Below, one piece after another: positions 34,505 to 45,113 of a DNA stretch of 64,000 nucleotides. Numbering within the stretch: the first letter of the stretch is position 1; each line of letters begins with the position of its first letter. Origin of the DNA: Homarus americanus (Eukaryota; Arthropoda; Malacostraca; Decapoda; Nephropidae); NCBI RefSeq assembly GCF_018991925.1, contig NW_024732415.1, forward strand, positions 2,114,838 through 2,178,837, written 5' to 3'. A program made the translations under genes and the position numbers. The notes below the pieces were generated by a model. It had not been told where the DNA came from, did not search any database, and worked only from the letters and a program-made list of their open reading frames with translations.

Positions 34505-35030
34505 TTGTTTACTTTATATACTCTTTGCCACTGATTGGCTCGTCGGCCGGTCAGTTACATTTCTGATACGCACTGTTGGCAGATACTGGGCAAGCACTGG
34601 CTCCTGAATATATCGGAACCTGCTCTAGTGTTGGTCAAGTCTGGCCTTGAACGAGCTCACACTCGGTGCCGACATAACGCTCTCTGGCAGATTGTTCCAA
34701 GAGTTTACAATTCTCACTCCAAAAAAGTTTGCCCTCACAGTTTTCTGGACTCGTGGCCTCTTCAACCTTGAGCTGTGATCCCTTGTGGGGCAGACGTCCG
34801 CCAGCTCCAGGTATGTACAGTCAACCGAGTAGTGCCCCCTGAGATGTTTATATACTTCAATTAGGTTGCCCCTCGCCTGTCTGTAGTATAAGCTAGGTAG
34901 TTGCAGGCGCTCCAGTCTAAGGGTAACTGGGGTTCTGTAGAGCAGGCACCAGTCAGGTGGCCCTCCTTTGAACATTTTCAATCAATTGACAGTCTCTAGC
35001 ATACCTCGGGGACCAGACAGGGAAGCACCT
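34505..35030 (-). mobile_element. LINE 3'-end fragment (same family as 1-1040)
   Basis: The minus-strand frame 34981-34625 encodes LPSLYYRQARGNLIEVYKHL, HYSVDCTYLELADV, KTVRANFFGVRIVNSWNNLP and SVSSFKARLDQH, the C-terminal end of the LINE seen at 1-1040 but better preserved. 5'-truncated, as is usual for these elements. Confidence 0.88.
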
Positions 35031-36196
35031 TACTCTTGAAGATCCATCCGGATATTTAAACGACCTTCTTATAAGACTTACTAGTTTTGCTCCTTATTTC
35101 TTCGGACATACCATAATCCTGATGAGTAATGGGAACCAACTGTACTGTGACAACACATCTACTGCAGTAAGATTGATTGAATGATAACAAATCTGTTTGT
35201 ACTGGCTGTAGATTCTGGCCACACTGTATTAGAGTGATAAAACCATGTCATTCATCCCCTTAGCCATCAATGAATTTTCATTAAAAAAAAGCCAAGTAAC
35301 TTCTGATTTGAACTGCCTCTCAGTTACTAATTATTTTCTTAACTATTCTCCAGTTCTTTGATTTCTCCACCAAAATGGTAATACATCAAAGCAAACATAA
35401 AAGGTTATGAAAAACACTTACTGGTGCACATAGCTTTACTAAAGTAAATTATTTTAACAAAATATCCTCTTTGGGGGCTGATGCCAAAAAAATAATAATT
35501 ATAAAATAAATAAATATAAAATAGAGGCATTAACAGTAACACTTAACTTATGCAAAATTACTTTTCACATATTCCTCGTACAATTTATATTCCTCGTTGA
35601 AGAAATATCACATCAACTACTGTATACTGTTCACATGAACTTTGCAACCAAGGCATAAAATAGATTTCATCAGTGAAGCTGATTGTCTGGTGGAATGAGG
35701 TGCATTGGATTAACTACAGATCTTCATTATTCAAATTCTTTTCTTAATATTCTGTAGAATCCAAAGCCATGGAAATAAAAATTTGCTTAAAAAAAAGCAA
35801 TGCCCAACTATTTCACCACCCGTGTATATTCACCCAATCACAAGTTCCTTTGATTTGGCCCAGTTGTAAGGTTAGGATGAACAGAGTATAGTTTCTTACA
35901 ACATCCACCTTAATATAAAAATACTGTATCCTTAACTAGTCTTATCTTCAAAAACATAAGATCCTCCAGATGTAAATTAATAAGTTACTATTTTGACAGT
36001 TCCATGTTGACATTTTACCCTTTAAAACTAAATCATGAGTATGTGAAGTACAATAAAATCAACTTTTGTGTGTCCATAGTGAAAGACTAATGGTAGTAAT
36101 TTTCAGATATAGTTTGTCTCAATTCCAACTGCCTTATTAACTACATTACTAAAAGTTGATACATTGCGACATCAAGCAGTCCCTCATCATCATCAC
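35031..36196. other. Intergenic, no gene
   Basis: AT-rich 3' flank of the acidic protein gene; nothing else recognised. Confidence 0.5.
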
Positions 36197-37646
36197 TTAA
36201 TACAGAAAGCTAAAATAGTCATCATAACTATCATCATAGTACATATCATCACTATCATCACTATGGAAACCAGCTTCACAACTCTCATCAGGACTATCAT
36301 CCTCTGAGTCTGTGTCAGACTTCCCCTTGTCATCACTATCACTGTTTACTGAGGGTAAAGGGTCAGAGTTAACATCATTCACACTCTCAGAAAAGGGATG
36401 GGTACTATCCTCTTCAATTCCTCTTACTGCATCTGATTCCCAAGTCTCTCTATTAATTAGGTTGTCTTGAGTCTCAGATGTAGACCCATAACCCTCATCA
36501 TTCTCATTAGCAGAGTCAGCTTCACTATCCTTGCCACTGACTATCTCTCCACCACTCGATGTAGGGTTATCAATTTCAATATCAGATTCTTCAGAGGAAG
36601 ATTCATCACTATCAAAGTCATTCACAGTGTCAGTGGAAGATTCATCACTGTCATAGTCTTCCTCAGTGGAAGATTCATCACTGTCAAAGTCATTCACAGT
36701 GTCAGTGGAAGATTCATCACTGTCATAGTCTTCCTCAGTGGAAGATTCATCACTGTCAAAGTCATTCACAGTGTCAGTGGAAGATTCATCACTGTCATAG
36801 TCTTCCTCAGTGGAAGATTCATCACTGTCAAAGTCATTCACAGTGTCAGTGGAAGATTCATCACTGTCATAGTCTTCCTCAGTGGAAGATTCATCACTGT
36901 CAAAGTCATTCACAGTGTCAGTGGAAGATTCATCACTGTCATATTCATTCTCAGTGCTAACAGAAGATTCACCACTGTCAAGTTTATCCTTGGTGCTAGT
37001 GGACAAGTCATCCCCATCAAAGGCATGTAAAGTGCTAGTGAAAGATTCATCATCATCCAAGCCATGTGAAGTGCTAGTGAAATATTCATCACTGTCCAAG
37101 TCATCCTCAGAGGAAGATTCATCACTGTCAAGGTCATCTTCAGTGGAAGAAGATTCATCACTACCAAAGTCATCCTCAGTGAAAGATTCATCACTGTCAT
37201 ATTCATCCTCAGAGCTAACAGAAGATTCACCACTGTCAAGTTTATCCTTGGTGCTAGTGGACAAGTCATCACCATCAAAGGCATGTAAAGTGCGAGTGAA
37301 AGATTTATCATCATCCAAGCCATGTGAAGTGCTAGTGAAATATTCATCACTGTCAAGGTCATCTTCAGTGGAAGATTCATCACTGTCAAAGTCATCCATA
37401 GCACTTGTGGAAGATTCATCACTGTCAAAGTTATCCACAGTGCCATTAAAAGATTCATCATCGTCCAAGGCATTTTCTGACTTAGTTATGGTGCGAGTGT
37501 CATCATTCTCATTATCTGAGGGATAGTTTGAATAATAATCATTTTCAGGGTCATCCTCTCTTTGTATCTTGTTCTTAGAGTATGAATCTCTTCTACCTTT
37601 CTCATAATTATGGGCATCTTGTTGAGGTGTAGCCTCTTTTGGTTTC
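36197..37646 (-). CDS. Acidic protein exon 3, main acidic body
   Basis: One 1450-base exon encodes residues 55-537, from [18 protein letters not shown] through the acidic repeats to the stop. Acceptor CTTGCAG. It stays open throughout; the plus-strand frames over it are shadows. Confidence 0.9.
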
Positions 37647-40600
37647 CTGCAAGTTAGAGAAACCTAATAAACATTAAGTGTACATGAATGCTGTAATTAC
37701 AAATATAAACCTAAGGAGTTACTGCCTTTATTTTATTGACAGCAAAAGGACCTTCACTCCACATGAAAGGAAAAATTTATGCAGCTTGCACAAGGAGTGA
37801 TACTGCATGGTAGAGAAACTTGGGCAGTTAAAGAGGATGATGTATGTAGGCTTGAGCGAGCTGAAATGAGAATGGTGAAGTGGATGTGCAATGTGACTGA
37901 AAGACATGAGGCCCCTGTTCATGGCTAAGAGGATGGCTGGGTATTGAGAGAGCTGTCAATGTTCTGCATAAAGGTTGGGAGAGATGGTTTGGGCAGGTGG
38001 AGATAAATGGATGAGACCATGGACTTTAACTGTTTTCTTAGCTGTCAACCTCAAATATGCCTGAATACTGTTTGGTGTTAGTTTTGAGCCTTATTTTAAT
38101 ATATTACAACTTTTAAGCCATATTCTAAACATTCAACTGAAATAATAATAATAATAAAACAGAAAATAACCCTGTCTGTTCCTGTTTACTTAAGCCACTA
38201 GTGTCATATGAACTTTCTTATGTAAAGTATTTAACAAAGAATAAAGGCGATATCCTTCATTTAACTTCTTTTTTTTTTTATTTCTAGTCAGCCATTTTTC
38301 TTTCATACAGTATGAATCCCGGTTTAATTTTAGAAAGTTTGGCCTAGAAAGGCAAGACCAATTCTGTTTTCAGTCAATACCAGCAGTCTTCCATCTCTGC
38401 TGGATGCTCATGGTGTTGCCTACCATCTCTATGCCGATGATAGGGTACACAGCTTTATGTGAAATTAATGTCAAGAACACAGTACGTATTGAGATGAAAT
38501 CCTTGATGTCTGATTTTAAGATTTAAATGTCTCGCTAGGGATGGGGTCAATTATGAATTGAACTGGAATTGATTGGAAAATGCATGAACCCTGGAACTGA
38601 AGGAAATTTAAAAAAAAAAGAATAGAATTGAATTTTTTGATGTGGCCAATGTATTATATACGTCCAGTAATATCCCCGTTAGCTGGAACAATTGGCGTAG
38701 AGCACTTCCAGGAATGAGAGATTTCCGGGTAACAAGACGACTCTCTTGAACCCGGAAAACTATCTCTTATCCCCGGAATTTTCCAGGTAACGAAAAAATT
38801 TTCTCGGAAGTTCCAGAACTTGCCCATTATACCATCTCTCGAACCTGGAAAAATATCCCTCATCCCTGGAACTTTTTTTTTTCCTCACAATTTTCATCTC
38901 TGAAATCCGGAAAAAAAAAAAACCCCATTCCCCGAATTTTGTGAAAATTTAAATTCCAGCTATCGGAGAGTTTCGGGTTTGAGGGATTCCGGCTAACGGA
39001 GATGTTATTGTGTGTGTGTGTATATACAGTACGTATATATATATACAGGGGTATATATATATATTGTTTGTTCAACATGTCTAAAAGTATAAAACCAGTT
39101 TCATACTTGAATAATTTGAAGTAACAAGGCATTGTACGATAATTGAGCTTTGTGTACAATGTAGGTACCAAAACGTACTCAAGACTACCCAGTATTGTTA
39201 TGCTTAAAATGTCTGAGATTTAACTGAGAGACTATTTCCCACACATTTCAAATTCTTTTGACGAGTTGATTTATGACTCCCAAGTCCAGTGGTATGAAAC
39301 TTTTTTTTTTAATATGAAAATTAAATAGTGTAATTGAAATGAATTGGAATTGAGAAGCATATGAATTGAATTGAACAGGATTTTTTTTTTCAAAAATGAT
39401 TTTAACTGAATTGGAATTGTTAAATTGGATTTGAATCAACAAAATAGGAAAGTACTGCTCAGAATTTTAAAGAGCTTGTAGATTCAGTGGTAAAGAGATG
39501 TAACTCATTTTCAAAATCTCTATGTTGTGAAAAAGTTTTTGGATACCTGTCTTGTGGACACTAATTCACTTATTTTGTCTCTGGTTGACTAATGTAACTT
39601 TATTGGTCTGCCTACTTAATTATTTACTGAAGAAAGTTCAGCATTGAACAGGGTTGTCAGGCTTATTTTTGCTCTCTCACTACCCCAGTCTTGATCAAAT
39701 TGCATTGGCTTCCAATAAAAGCGAGGATATAGTTCAAACTCTGCATAATGACTTTTAAGACACTTATGAGGTATTTGGCCAACCTACAAAATCCTCTGAA
39801 AATACATTCCAAAATGATTTTAAGTATTGGTGATGATCCCTCACACCTTGACGAGCCTAAAGCAGTACTCCTGTGGAGGCCTTTAAGAAACAACTTAACC
39901 CCCCCCCCCCTTTCTTTTTAAGTTAAAGACCATGAAGGGGGTCTGGTGATAGAAAATTATACAGTTTAGGAAGTGTTACAACTTAGGGATATACAGTACA
40001 GTACTGTATTCAAATGACACAAGTCAATTTCACTTTATGTGATCTCTATTTTTTCTTTTTTAAATTCTTTCACTGGAGCACCTTAGCTTTCATCTTTATT
40101 CAAGACATCTTCAGAGGTGCTCCAGTGTTTCCCAGATTTTTTATTCGCGAACCCTAAATAATTCCCATACATTAAAAACTATATCTAATGGTAGCCTGAT
40201 GCTTTGTGTAAATGTAGCCTATTGTTACAGAAAGAGGAAACATGATCCTGAAAGTTATCAATTATCATGTGACCCATCAGTGGTCTTCACTTGGTCATGC
40301 CATGGCGCTCACTGTGAAGGAACGTGTTTCTTGTCGAACATTACATCAAGAATGCATCCTTTAGGGAATGTCAAATTGTATTTAAAAGTCTCTTTGGTGG
40401 TCATACTAAACCTTCAAAATCAGTGATATGGAAACTGATGAAGCAGTTTAGAGAAACAGGCTGCGTGAAAGTTAAACACGCCCAAGTACAGTATTGTTAC
40501 ACTGGAGAAAGTGGATGAAGTGCAGGAAAGAATGGAAGAAAGTCCAAAAAAAATGAGATGTTTAGCAAAAGCTCACTGTTCATAAATACTACTACTACTA

Positions 40601-41234
40601 CTAATAATAATAATAAGAAGAATCATTGCATTAAGCATCAAATATTGAGCAAAATGAGACCAAAATTGCCCGCCAAACTAGCAAGTCAAGCTCCAAATAA
40701 TTACAGTACATAATGATTTTTGACAAACCCAATACAGTACAGTATATATGTACATGTACTGTACTGTACCATATATGCCATTGACAAATTTAAAAAATAG
40801 CTTAGTTTGGGCATCCTTTAGTTAAGATTCTGCTTAAATCAGAAAGGCTGGTAGGTATGCACAAAGGATGTAAAAACAAATCTATAGTTTATAACCAACT
40901 TACGTTGCAAAAAACTTTTTTAACTTAGCCTGAAAATTTGCATAAGCATTCTTTAGGTTCTTTTGAAAACCAGTTTTGTTTTGTTCAGGTGTTGTTGTAT
41001 CTTGACTTGATGACAGCATGTAGCATACAAACAGGGTGACAACGAACAAAAGGCAGACCAACCTGTAAAACATACTGTATTAAGTTCAAAATTTCCAAGA
41101 AAATTATGTTAATCTTCATAAATCTACACAAATTCATGTACAATACCTATATTAAGTTCTTTGCAAAAAACAACTAAAAAATGGGAAACAAGTGAAAATA
41201 CAAAACAAAAATTTAAATCACAAAAATTCTCTGC

Positions 41235-41333
<99 letters not shown>

Positions 41334-41873
41334 CTCGATACTGCTTTACTAAATGTTCCCAGCCCTATTTGTATTTGTGAACAAATATTAGTGATTCTTA
41401 AAACAAAAATGTAAAGATCCTCAAAGGTGTCGACTTTCATGTTCGTAGTTTTTTTTTTTTTAAATAACATTATTTTACTCCTTGACTTCTTCCTAATAAC
41501 CATTTTAAACTACCCAAATTTAAATTTGGCTTAAAAAAGTCAAACCTTTAAGACATTCATGAAAACCAGTTATTTTAGTCAGGTAGGTGGTGTTCATACC
41601 GTAGCTACCACCGCCACACTGACCTTCATATTACCAAATTGTGCCGTAGCTAAACTTAACATCTACAATAAATTTTTGGACGTAAGTGGCTGCAAATTTG
41701 TTCAGGCTATCAATATCAAATTCTTCTCTCGGTCGACTGACTGGTCTAACGGTCATCACACTTTGATGTCCATTTACAATTCAGTATAGATCCTCTAGCA
41801 CAATTATGAGCAAGTAAAGAAGTTATATTATTTATCTGAATTGCATACATGAATAATACAATACTCACTTCAT
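36197..41873 (-). CDS. Secreted Asp/Ser/Glu-rich repeat protein, probable mineral-matrix phosphoprotein (3 exons)
   Basis: Three exons in consistent phase (41873-41869, 41062-40904, 37646-36197) predict about 537 residues. [20 protein letters not shown] is a clear signal peptide. Residues 22-55 are mildly basic ([18 protein letters not shown]); from about residue 70 to the end the protein is almost wholly Asp, Ser and Glu, with Thr, Val, Phe and Tyr. DSDESS recurs dozens of times; it holds the S-x-E pattern recognised by secretory-pathway Fam20C-type kinases. The tail is [12 protein letters not shown]. No globular domain or further membrane segment is visible. Such composition is typical of calcium-binding matrix proteins (phosphophoryn and mollusc or crustacean acidic proteins); function here is inferred from composition only. 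Intron 2 contains several transposon fragments. Confidence 0.82.
36590..36960 (-). repeat. Five 72-bp coding repeats in the acidic protein
   Basis: A 24-residue unit ([19 protein letters not shown] plus DSDES) recurs with a 72-base period at 36617, 36689, 36761, 36833 and 36905, almost base-identical. A larger duplication of about 258 bp (86 residues) links 36938-37195 with 37196-37400. Confidence 0.92.
37770..38030 (+). mobile_element. LINE fragment (intron 2 of the acidic gene)
   Basis: Encodes [19 protein letters not shown], then [15 protein letters not shown] and, after a stop, GWVLREL and RDGLGRW. This is the 3' RT-end pattern (LYGSETW, MxRWMC, RLRWFGHV) of the family whose middle part lies at 5290-5815. 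Confidence 0.8.
38370..38540 (+). mobile_element. LINE reverse transcriptase remnant
   Basis: [11 protein letters not shown] is the catalytic YADD box in its usual hydrophobic context; the frame then decays. It probably belongs with 39460-39900. Confidence 0.6.
38690..39000. repeat. Degenerate tandem repeat, about 60-bp unit
   Basis: Variants of CTCTCGAACCCGGAAAA-TATCCCTCATCCC-GGAATTTTCC recur about five times with strong divergence. Confidence 0.55.
39460..39900 (+). mobile_element. LINE 3' fragment, CR1/L2-like
   Basis: Broken frames give [32 protein letters not shown] and MTFKTL-like strings, matching the LLYGLP..LKKLQ / [14 protein letters not shown] pattern downstream of the RT domain. 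Followed by a poly-C run. Confidence 0.6.
40290..40575 (+). mobile_element. DNA transposon helix-turn-helix fragment (DUF4817-like)
   Basis: The reading is [20 protein letters not shown], then [25 protein letters not shown] and, after a frameshift, [17 protein letters not shown]. This matches the N-terminal DNA-binding region of Tc1/mariner-type transposases common in arthropods. No catalytic domain follows. Confidence 0.75.
40904..41062 (-). CDS. Acidic protein exon 2, signal peptide core
   Basis: Encodes residues 2-55: [20 protein letters not shown] and the basic mature N terminus. Acceptor TTTTACAG, donor CAAC|GTAAGT. Confidence 0.85.
41240..41334. repeat. (AT)n microsatellite in intron 1 of the acidic gene
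   Basis: About 95 bases of alternating A and T with one G interruption. Confidence 0.97.
41869..41873 (-). CDS. Acidic protein exon 1, 5 coding bases
   Basis: ATGAA followed by the donor GTGAGTAT. With the first base of exon 2 it gives Met-Lys and opens the signal peptide frame. Only two codons are specified here; the rest of the exon would be 5' UTR. Confidence 0.7.
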
Positions 41874-42464
41874 GATTACAGGTCGTAGATATGATGAAGG
41901 TTTGGGAAACTAGGATGCGTCTTATCTCCTCAACGCCTCGCCTGAAGTGAGCATTATAAGGCGAGGCGCCGGCGGGAAAAATTACCCCTTAAGAGTCAAG
42001 AACAAAACTTAAAATAATTTAAAATTGAATAAATTACTCACTACATCAAGGTTTTAAATGAAAAGTAAATAAAATATATATTCTCATTTCACATTTTTTT
42101 AAATATATTTATTTTTCAAATTTCAAGAGTCAATATTGATAAGAGCACTTTTCATTTGATAGTGAAGTAACATCACCCAATCTTCATCTCCCAGACAATA
42201 TTCAGTAAAGATAAATTTATTATTTTCGCCTGTAAAAGTTACAGATATAAGTGTCAGAAATAAGGGAACTTGATTTTGTTTAAACTTAAATAGTATATTG
42301 TACCAAGTTATGATTTAGTGTACAATGAGTTATAAGTACTCTATACTGATCGTTATTAATTTCCTGATTTATTTTTTAACTTCGTTAGTAGAAAGAGTTG
42401 TGAAATTTTGAAATTCCGTCGATTTAAACTTTTTAAAGGGTATTTTAAAGTCACACATACAGTA

Positions 42465-42466
<2 letters not shown>
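41874..42466. other. 5' flank of the acidic protein gene
   Basis: No gene recognised. The minus-strand promoter should lie here; no certain TATA box or initiator can be assigned. Confidence 0.4.

Positions 42467-42558
<92 letters not shown>
42467..42558. repeat. (AT)n microsatellite at a LINE 3' end
   Basis: About 92 bases of alternating T and A, ending where the minus-strand LINE 3' terminus begins. Confidence 0.97.
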
Positions 42559-42560
<2 letters not shown>

Positions 42561-42740
42561 TCTTCACCACTAATCAGCGTGTCAGCCGCTTGGGTGATCA
42601 GTCACGTCTGTTACGCAAGTCCTGGGCATGCACTGTCTCCTAAATGTATCTGAACCTGCTCCAGTGTTTGTCAAATCTGGCCTTGAATGAGCTCACACTC
42701 GGTGCCGTCACAACACTCTCTGGCAGAATGTTCCAAAAGT
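42559..42740 (-). mobile_element. LINE 3'-terminal fragment
   Basis: About 180 bases homologous to the 3' ends at 34505-35030 and 43955-44595 (GAGCTCACACTCGGTGCCG on the plus strand). Confidence 0.85.
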
Positions 42741-42965
42741 GATTGGGAGATTAATTGGCCTGTACGAAGAGAACGACGTAAGAGTTTGCGAACATCTTCA
42801 CCATGCAGATGCCACGGTAACACCCGCTATCTTAATTTTAATTCCACTGAACATCAAAGTTACAGCACTGTGTAAGGATTAATATGCAATTCTCGATACG
42901 GAAAATGATTATGATTACACTAAACAATGTCCTCACTTTAAAATTAAATCACAACACATTCCAAG

Positions 42966-43064
42966 TTATTGAGGCACTAGAATACTGTGATCGGGTATTC
43001 CCTGAGATCCCGGATGGTCAAATCTTTCCTGTTGACGTCACATATGACTCTCATTCCCGCGGAG
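42966..43064 (+). CDS. Candidate coding exon of unknown gene
   Basis: An open stretch encodes IEALEYCDRVFPEIPDG and QIFPVDVTYDSHSRG, with acceptor-like TTCCAAG before it and a strong donor GGAG|GTAAGT after it. The composition looks coding, but I do not recognise the protein and found no partner exon in a matching phase. The best acceptor downstream (TGTGCGCAG at about 43227) would lead to a stop after about a dozen codons. Confidence 0.3.
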
Positions 43065-43324
43065 GTAAGTAGCATGACCTGCTGCCTCGTGACCGTGAAT
43101 GAGAAATGGTACATTGGGTGAGTGAGCGGGTGGAGGGTGAGTCGGGGGCTGGAGGGTGAGTGGGGGGCTGGAGCAAATATAAGGGATGGTGGGGGGTCTG
43201 GGACGCTCATTCTGTGGTTGTGCGCAGCCTTCACACGCTTGTCTTGGCTGCCTCGTCAGTCGTGACCCACACTATGTGCGGCTGTGTGAAGTCTTTGGTA
43301 ATGCCCGCTACCTGCCCCACCCTC

Positions 43325-43600
43325 AACCAACCAGCCCCGCACCACCCTACCCCTCGCCACCCTACCCCTCACCACCCTTCCCCTCACGGCCCTACCCCTC
43401 ACCACCCTACCCCTCACCACTCTACCACTCACGGCCCTACCCCCCTCACGGCCCTACCCCGCACCACCCTACCCCTCACCACCCTACCCTCTCCCTACCC
43501 CTCACCACCCTACCCCTCACCCCTACCCCTACTCTACCCCGCACCACCCTACCCCTCACCACCCCTACCCCACCACCCTACCCCTCACCACTGTTCGACA
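43325..43600. repeat. C-rich minisatellite CACCACCCTACCCCT
   Basis: About 15-bp units. Pro/Ser/Tyr- or Pro/Thr/His-rich frames pass through it in two frames, which marks them as repeat by-products. Confidence 0.85.
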
Positions 43601-43954
43601 GATGTGGTCATCCGCCCACCACAACACCTGCTGCCTCACCTGTCTTTCATCTACTCCCAGGTAACTTATGATACAATGGCCATTACCCGTGTCAGTACCT
43701 GCGCTTGTCACCATGCATCAGTTAAAACGTACACCTATGGGTCACTGGTGTTGTAGCATTACTGGGCCGCTGTAGGATACTTGGGGTCATTATTATGTCA
43801 TTCGTAATATAGGGTCATCTAAAAAATGGCAAAACTTTAATGGGTAAACCTTTTTAAAACTGGGTACTTTTTGTCGGTCCCGGTGTTGTGGGGAACTCTT
43901 CATGGTGTTTAGTCACCTTGTGTCATCTATGTTAACCTTGTTACCAAATATGAA

Positions 43955-44595
43955 CAGGACCTGGGAGTGCATGTTGACAACGAGCTGAAGTTCTCGGACC
44001 ATAGTGAGGAGAAGGTAAATCAAGCAAATGCGCTTATACTAAGGTCATTCGCATACCTAAACGTCCCATATAACGCTCTTCAAAGTGAGGTGCTTCCCCG
44101 TTTGGAGTACTGTCATCCTGTCTGGTCCCCGAGATATGCTAGAGACTGTCATTTAATTAATAAGCGTCCAGAGGGCCACCAGACTGGTGCCTGCACGAAC
44201 GGCATTTCATGGGTACCAAGAGAGATTACAACACCTGCAGTTACCGAGCTGGTACTGTGGACCGGCAAGGGGAGATCTATTAAAAGTTTTTAAGCACTTC
44301 AGGACGTTACTCAATTGAATGTTCATACATGGACCTCGTGGATGCCTGCCCCAGTAGAGGTCACAACCTACTGTAAAGTTAAATAAGCAACAAGTTCAGA
44401 AAATTGTTGGGGCAAAATTTTTTAGAGAGAGGATTGTGAATCTTGACGGCACCGAGACAGACTTGACCAACACTGGAGCAGGTTCAGGTACACTCTGGAA
44501 CCAGTGCATGCCCAGTACTTGCCAACAGTGCGTAACAGAGACGTGACCGATCGCCCAAGCGGCTAACGAGCCGATCAATAGTGAAGAGGATAAAG
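43955..44595 (+). mobile_element. LINE 3' fragment
   Basis: DLGVHVDNELKFSDHSEEKVNQ, NALILRSFAYLNV, LPRLEYCHPVWSPRYARDC and later (frameshifted) segments match the family at 1-1040. It ends with CCGATCGCCCAAGCGGCTAA near 44566 and GAAGAGGATAAAG. Confidence 0.88.
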
Positions 44596-44654
44596 TGTCA
44601 TCCAGGTTAACCTTGAGTATATGTGATGTGAGTTTTGTACATGTAGTGTTATTT

Positions 44655-45113
44655 ATACTTGTGGCGTTGTTCATGTATATTGTAATACATGAGTTGTATA
44701 TGTATATTATCATACAGGTGGTGGCGTGTGTGGTGGAGACACAGAAGGACAAACAAACTGGCTGTACAGAGGAGACGCTCTTCGCCCAGTTGAAGGCTCT
44801 GGCCGCCGCCATTACTGACTGGTCCCGCGTTGTTCTGGCATTTGAGGCTCTCTGGGCCAGCGGCACTGGTGTACTGGCCACCCCCGCCGAGGTGCAGGAA
44901 GTGTTGGCCAAGCTGCGGCAGTGGCTGCGGCAAAATGTGTCCAATACAGTGGCCAACACGACCCGCATCATCTACGCGGGGTCTGTGTCCTCCACCAACT
45001 GTCAGGAGCTGGCCACACTGAAGGACCTGGACGGGTTCTTGGTGGGCAGCGCCGCCCTCAAGCCAGACATCGTCCATATCATCAACGCTCGAACTACTCA
45101 CGTCTCCAGGCTT
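44655..45113 (+). pseudogene. Inverted duplicate of the last triosephosphate isomerase exon
   Basis: 44719-45113 repeats 49826-49432 with translations identical in all compared frames, so the bases are essentially identical. The copy includes the intron tail (TATATTATCATACAG) and weaker similarity back to about 44655, so it arose at DNA level, not by reverse transcription. It diverges at CTCCAGGCTT, before the stop, and reads on into about 80 unrelated codons. No upstream exons accompany it; a LINE fragment lies directly upstream. Not expected to be functional alone. Confidence 0.88.

Noticed and set aside
36467..37526. Plus-strand Ser/Val/Leu-rich frames over the acidic gene
   Set aside because: Antisense shadows of the GATGAATCT-type repeats; the minus frame has the signal peptide and consistent splice sites.
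43160..43756. Pro-rich frame of 198 codons resembling a secreted Pro-rich peptide
   Set aside because: Most of it is the CACCACCCTACCC minisatellite, open in two frames. No signal peptide, and the phase does not fit the candidate exon upstream.
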